A DNA stretch of 10,724 bases from Bacteroidales bacterium. GTDB lineage: Bacteria; Bacteroidota; Bacteroidia; Bacteroidales; NBLH01. Position numbers and translations under genes: made by a program. The stretch spans positions 1 to 10,724 of the forward strand of contig JARGGF010000073.1 of assembly GCA_029210905.1 (NCBI GenBank), written 5' to 3'. The notes under the pieces are model-generated. The model did not search any database. It was not told the DNA's origin and worked only from the letters and a program-made list of their open reading frames with translations. The stretch's first letter is position 1. Each line of letters opens with the position of its first letter. Positions 6,846-10,724 of the stretch are shown one piece after another.

Positions 6846-8015
6846 CTATATTTGTCTAAAAGCGCTTTCTAATTGCTGCAGTGCTTGCTTAATAACTGAA
6901 CGAGGACAAGCTACGTTCATTCTCTGAAAACCCTCACCACCTGATCCAAACATAATGCCTGGGTTTAATCCAAGTTTAGCTTTATTAATAATAAAAGTTT
7001 TGAGCTCATCATCATCTAATTTCAGTTTTCTAAAGTCAAGCCAGAGCAGGTAGGTAGCTTCAGGTTCAATTAAGGCAAGCTTGTCCTTATGTTTTACAGC
7101 AAATTCACGAACCAAACCTGTATTTTCTTCAATATACGCAATCATCTCCTGAAGCCATAAATCTCCTTGATTGTAGGCAGCTTCTAATGCAACGCTGCCA
7201 AAAATATTTCCCATGTGCAAATGAAAATCGCCAATATAATTTTCATATTTTATTTTTAATTTTTTATTCGGAATTACCAGCACCGAAGTAGACATTCCGG
7301 CCAGGTTGAATGTTTTGCTGGGGGCATAGGTCGAAATGGTAATATTTGCTAATTCTTCAGATATAGCTGCAATTGGTGTATGCTTGCATGCATTAAAAAT
7401 AATATCGGAATGTATTTCATCGGCAACAATCAAAACCTCGTTTTGAAGACAAATCTGGCCAAGCTGCAAAAGCTCGTCCTTTGTCCAAACCCGTCCAACC
7501 GGATTGTGTGGACTGCACAATAATACCATTTTTGTTCTGGAGTCAATTTGTTTTTTCAAATCGTCAAAGTCCATGTAATATTTTTCATTCTTGAGTTTTA
7601 ACTCATTGTTTATCAGTTGTCTTCCGGTATTCAGGATAGAAGTATAAAAAGGAAAATAAACAGGAGATTGAACAATAATTTTGTCGCCTGGCTGTGTGAA
7701 GGCATTTACAAGCATGGTGAGGGCAGGAACAACACCTGGACTAAACGTTATCCAGTCTTTTTTTACTTCCCACTGATGACGCTTTTTCAACCAGCTTATT
7801 ACCGACTGATAAAAACTTTCTCCTCTAAATGAATATCCAAGTACTTCATGGTCAGCTCTTTCTCGCACTTGTTTCATGATAAAATCAGGAGTTTTAAAAT
7901 CCATATCGGCTACCCACATTGGAATTACATCCTCGGTACCAAATATTGCTTTTAACCTATCGTGCTTTATTGAATCAGTGTTTTTTCTGTCAATTATTTC
8001 GTCAAAATCGTACAT
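6846..8015 (-). CDS. patB: PLP-dependent C-S beta-lyase, PatB/MalY family (cystathionine beta-lyase type)
   Basis: A 389-residue cytosolic fold-type I PLP enzyme of normal length for the family. The PatB/MalY subfamily is marked by the N-terminal IPMWVADMDFKTPDFI (31-46). The fold-type I core follows: SPVYFPFY (117-124), CSPHNPVGRVW (167-177, Asn171 contacting PLP), VADEIHSDIIF (197-207, Asp199 pairing with the pyridine nitrogen), APSKTFNLAG (231-240, Lys234 forming the Schiff base) and FQRMNVACPR (363-372, Arg365 binding the substrate carboxylate). All key residues are present. Members cleave the C-S bond of cystathionine or cysteine conjugates to give pyruvate, ammonia and a thiol. The annotation as an aminotransferase seen for many relatives is usually a fold-level label. 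Substrate preference cannot be told here and no methionine-pathway gene is adjacent. It converges with the flotillin gene (83 bp between stops) and follows the hybrid kinase on the same strand after a 328-bp gap. Confidence 0.93.
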   Translation of the reverse strand: MYDFDEIIDRKNTDSIKHDRLKAIFGTEDVIPMWVADMDFKTPDFIMKQVRERADHEVLGYSFRGESFYQSVISWLKKRHQWEVKKDWITFSPGVVPALTMLVNAFTQPGDKIIVQSPVYFPFYTSILNTGRQLINNELKLKNEKYYMDFDDLKKQIDSRTKMVLLCSPHNPVGRVWTKDELLQLGQICLQNEVLIVADEIHSDIIFNACKHTPIAAISEELANITISTYAPSKTFNLAGMSTSVLVIPNKKLKIKYENYIGDFHLHMGNIFGSVALEAAYNQGDLWLQEMIAYIEENTGLVREFAVKHKDKLALIEPEATYLLWLDFRKLKLDDDELKTFIINKAKLGLNPGIMFGSGGEGFQRMNVACPRSVIKQALQQLESAFRQI

Positions 8016-8343
8016 CTATGCTTAGAATTATAATTTGGTGCAAGATAAATTAAATCCGGGTAATTGAAAGACCTAATTTATTCCAATGTTATAATTTTTA
8101 CGAATCTTTTCGAATGTTCAATGCTTATATAATATCGTATCGTGTAAATAGATAACTGATGGCTTAACCCATCAGTTATGGGTTTCATAGGACCCGTAGA
8201 GCTTCGGATTGCATTATTCGACTAGCGGATTATTTAGTTTATTAAGAGTCTGAATATTAACGCACAGCATTTGCAAAATACCCTTTTAGCGAGTACTTAC
8301 CCTAAACTAATTTTTTCCGTATTTGCAATAAATTCTAATAATA
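8016..8343. other. 328-bp gene-free region between the hybrid kinase and patB
   Basis: No credible coding sequence on either strand. Most of it is AT-rich, but 8161-8220 is about 47% G+C, against about 28-30% in the 60-bp blocks on either side; this block coincides with two overlapping hairpins. A weak promoter candidate for patB reads leftward: TAACATTG at 8091-8084 (one mismatch to TAnnTTTG) with TTCG at 8114-8111, 19 nt away. A short direct repeat ATTTGCAA occurs near 8270 and 8322. I see no tRNA or transposase fragment. Confidence 0.6.
8152..8184. other. Overlapping inverted repeats forming two mutually exclusive hairpins
   Basis: ATAACTGATGG at 8152-8162 and CCATCAGTTAT at 8169-8179 are perfect 11-bp inverted repeats around a 6-nt loop. 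AACCCAT at 8166-8172 and ATGGGTT at 8178-8184 form a second perfect 7-bp stem with a 5-nt loop; it uses bases of the first stem, so only one can form at a time. Neither is followed by a proper T-run on either strand, so this is not a standard intrinsic terminator. It lies about 160 nt past the end of the kinase gene and 137 nt before patB in their shared direction. Confidence 0.7.
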
Positions 8344-10724
8344 TTAATTGTTCTTCTTTTTCTGGAGATATTTGTGGATGGTATCAATCAATAAGTCTGG
8401 ATCAATAGGTTTGCTTAAATAAAAATCGCATCCGGCCTGATAGCCTTTTTTTTGCTCCTCTGGCATTGCATAGGCAGTTTGGGCAATAACCGGAATTTCA
8501 GGCTTAATTTTTTTAATTTTTTCTGTGGCTTCATATCCATCCATAATGGGCATTTTCATGTCCATTAAAACCAGGTCAAATGTTCTTTCACTTTCTATAA
8601 ACTTTACTGCCTCAAGCCCGTTTTTGGCCCATTCAAGGCTTGCTCCGGTGTTTGATAATGCCTCCTGAAGGAAAAAATAATTCATTTGTTCGTCTTCAGC
8701 AATTAATATATGGGTGTTTTCCAGGCTCATTTTTTCAATTTTGGATTTGCTAATTGATTCTTTTTTTGGTTCAGTGCTTGATACTTTATATGGAAGTGTA
8801 AAATAGAAAGTCGAACCAACATCTTCTTTTGATTCCACCCAAATTTTTCCACCCAGACGTTCAACCAGATGTTTGGTAATAGAAAGACCTAATCCTGTGC
8901 CGCCATAGAGTTTAGTTTTACTTGCGCTTACTTTTGTAAACCGGTCAAAAACGTACCTTAATTTCTCTTTGTTTATTCCCAGTCCTGTGTCTTTTACAAA
9001 AAAGAGCAACTCATTTTCATCTTTTACTTCATATCCAAATGATATTGAACCTTCTTCGGTGAATTTTAAAGCATTACCGATTAAATTGGTCATAATTTGT
9101 TTAAACCTCTGAGAATCAGTAAGTATGGAGAAATTTGGATTTTTAATTGATTTTATTACCTCAAGCGGAAGATGTTCCTTTCCTAATCGTCTTTTGTGTT
9201 CAATAAAGCTTATTTCAAGTTCATTAAGCAAGGAATTGATAAGACACATGTTCATTTTTATCTCTATTTTTCCTGCCTCAATCTTAGAAACATAAATAAT
9301 ATCTTCGATAAGTTGAAGTAAACTATCACTGTTTAGATTAATTTGTTCAATAAACACTTGCTTTTTTGTCTCATCAAATCCTGCATTTGCCAATAATTGA
9401 GAAAAGCCAACAATGGCATTCATTGGAGTTCTAATCTCATGCGACATATTTGATAAAAAGGATGATTTTAAGCGATCAGCTTCTTCGGCTTTTTCCTTAG
9501 CTTCGAGTAGTGAATGTTCCGTTTTTTTTCTTTGGGTATTGTCTTTGGCAATTATAATGATGTATTTTTTCTTTCTTATTTTTATATCTGAAATTGAAAA
9601 TTCAACAGGGAATTTCTTCCTGTTTTTATGAAATGCTTCTAATTCAATAATGTTTGCCAGGGTAGTCTTTTTATCACCTAAACTAATTTCTGATACACTA
9701 TCAACAAATGTTTTTTTATTTTTAATGTCCAGGATATTAGTGTACAACTGCTCATTAAGTATTTCTTCTTTGCTATAACCAAAGAGCAGTTCGGCAGCCT
9801 TATTCCAAAAATGGATTTTAAATTTTTCATCGGTTAAGATAATGGCATCATTGGCAGAGTCGGTAATTCCTTTGAAGAACATTTCACTTTCCCTAAGCTC
9901 TTCTTCCATTTGTTTTTGCCTGGTGATTTCAACCATAACACCAACAAGTCCTCCCAGGCTTTTGTCTGGATTATAAAATGCTGTTTTGCTTAGAATAAAA
10001 TGATGCGTTTTGCCATCTTTGTATGTCGATAAAACCTCTTTTATCTGTTTTTTACCGGTTTTAAATAATTGTTCGTCTTCTTTAATGATTGTTTCCGATG
10101 CATCCGGGGCATTAATGTCCCGTGTATACTTGCCAATAATTTGTTCGGTCTTAAGTCCAAAAAAATTAGCAAATTCCGCATTACAGCCCATGTATTGACC
10201 TTCGGTGTTTTTATAGTAAACAGGGCTGGGCATGGAATTTAGCAGTGAGTTTAAAAACAGGTAATTATTTCTTAATTTTGCTTCACTTCTTTTTCTTTCC
10301 TGCTCTTCAACAACGCGGAAACTTACATCCTGTCCAATCACCAATATGGAACTAAGTTGGTTTGATGAATCAAATAAAGGACTGGTAGTCCAAAGTATCT
10401 GATATTTTTTTCCACTCTTGGTTTTTATGTTAATCTGATATTCATTTTTATCACTAATTTGTTGTCTCTGGGCAATTTTATCAAGTATATCTGCCCTCAT
10501 TACCTTGTTACGAATAACGTCTTCAAAATTTGCTCCAAGCGCTTCTTTTTTGTTTATTTCAAAGAAATTTTCAGCCGCTTTATTCCATTCTTCAATTTTC
10601 TTGGTTTTTCCAATAAGTATAATAATATTGGCTGCTGCATCAAACATATCTGCATATCGTTTTTGCTTAAAACTTAGCTCTTGCGATGTTTGTGCAACTT
10701 TTTGCGCTAATTCCTGGTTTTGGC
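8344..10724 (-). CDS. Multi-PAS hybrid sensor histidine kinase (5'-truncated by the window edge)
   Basis: A sensor kinase passing phosphate from its own His to a C-terminal receiver. Residues are numbered from the ATG at 10647, but that Met lies within the first helix of a PAS domain. The frame is open for 25 more codons to the window edge, reading as a coiled-coil-like lead (ELAQKVAQTSQELSFKQKRY), so the true start is outside. Three PAS domains are seen: about 1-115 (WNKAAENFF), 125-245 (YYKNTEG, NAEFANFFG) and 255-375 (WNKAAELLFG). A coiled coil (375-395) leads to the dimerisation domain with phospho-acceptor His403 in SHEIRTPMN. The ATPase domain has the N box (NLIGNALKFT, Asn525), G1 (DTGLGI, Asp553), F box (FDRFTK) and G2 (GGTGLGLS, 582-589). 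The receiver (645-762) has Glu651/Asp652, phospho-acceptor Asp696, Thr724 and Lys746. All catalytic residues are intact. No membrane segment, Hpt or DNA-binding domain is visible, so sensing is probably cytosolic and the output partner is unknown. Confidence 0.95.
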   Translation of the reverse strand, partial: QNQELAQKVAQTSQELSFKQKRYADMFDAAANIIILIGKTKKIEEWNKAAENFFEINKKEALGANFEDVIRNKVMRADILDKIAQRQQISDKNEYQINIKTKSGKKYQILWTTSPLFDSSNQLSSILVIGQDVSFRVVEEQERKRSEAKLRNNYLFLNSLLNSMPSPVYYKNTEGQYMGCNAEFANFFGLKTEQIIGKYTRDINAPDASETIIKEDEQLFKTGKKQIKEVLSTYKDGKTHHFILSKTAFYNPDKSLGGLVGVMVEITRQKQMEEELRESEMFFKGITDSANDAIILTDEKFKIHFWNKAAELLFGYSKEEILNEQLYTNILDIKNKKTFVDSVSEISLGDKKTTLANIIELEAFHKNRKKFPVEFSISDIKIRKKKYIIIIAKDNTQRKKTEHSLLEAKEKAEEADRLKSSFLSNMSHEIRTPMNAIVGFSQLLANAGFDETKKQVFIEQINLNSDSLLQLIEDIIYVSKIEAGKIEIKMNMCLINSLLNELEISFIEHKRRLGKEHLPLEVIKSIKNPNFSILTDSQRFKQIMTNLIGNALKFTEEGSISFGYEVKDENELLFFVKDTGLGINKEKLRYVFDRFTKVSASKTKLYGGTGLGLSITKHLVERLGGKIWVESKEDVGSTFYFTLPYKVSSTEPKKESISKSKIEKMSLENTHILIAEDEQMNYFFLQEALSNTGASLEWAKNGLEAVKFIESERTFDLVLMDMKMPIMDGYEATEKIKKIKPEIPVIAQTAYAMPEEQKKGYQAGCDFYLSKPIDPDLLIDTIHKYLQKKKNN

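Noticed and set aside
8114..8120. ATGTTCA, matching a half-site of the 2877-2896 palindrome
   Set aside because: The other half is absent, and a 7-base match is expected by chance in AT-rich DNA.
8161..8240. GC-richer block considered as a tRNA or a CRISPR-like repeat
   Set aside because: No cloverleaf with acceptor, anticodon and T arms can be drawn, and the sequence occurs only once in the window.
1..10724. A multi-gene defence, secretion or mobile system
   Set aside because: Neighbouring genes alternate in strand and belong to unrelated families; no nuclease, integrase, transposase, toxin-antitoxin pair or phage gene is seen.

Overview
The window looks like chromosomal DNA from a member of the Bacteroidota. 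The evidence is an AT-rich composition, start codons without clear Shine-Dalgarno sequences, promoters of the Bacteroidota type (-33 TTTG-like, -7 TAnnTTTG), and lipoprotein signals followed by Lys/Asp/Glu residues. A free-living or environmental Bacteroidia lineage is a reasonable guess, but the order cannot be fixed from the sequence. There is no rRNA, tRNA, CRISPR array, integrase or recognisable insertion sequence.

Layout, left to right. (1) 149-2218 (+): a large secreted protein of unknown function with a Cys-containing N-terminal domain and a probable beta-propeller-like remainder. (2) 2279-2767 (-): a TrmO/TsaA-type tRNA t6A37 methyltransferase, convergent with the first gene. (3) 2942-3139 and 3141-3563 (+): a two-gene operon of a small DUF5320-like protein (GPxxxGPxTGR...C) and a 4HBT-fold YbgC/FadM-type acyl-CoA thioesterase. 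It is preceded by a perfect 20-bp palindrome placed between the promoter elements. (4) 3608-5128 (-): a probable surface lipoprotein with a right-handed parallel beta-helix. (5) 5374-6762 (+): a FloA-type flotillin with an atypical architecture. (6) 6846-8015 (-): a PatB/MalY-type PLP-dependent C-S lyase. (7) 8016-8343: a 328-bp gene-free stretch holding a GC-richer block with two overlapping, mutually exclusive hairpins. (8) 8344-10724 (-): a multi-PAS hybrid histidine kinase whose N-terminus lies beyond the right edge.

The genes appear to be mostly independent single transcription units rather than one pathway; only the DUF5320-like/thioesterase pair looks like an operon. I see no coherent defence, secretion or biosynthetic system. 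The most unusual items are the flotillin, with five tandem 32-33-residue units where FloA is recalled to have about two, plus a lipoprotein-like signal ahead of its membrane segment; the palindromic operator before the DUF5320-like operon; the structured element at 8152-8184; and the unrecognised secreted protein at the left end.
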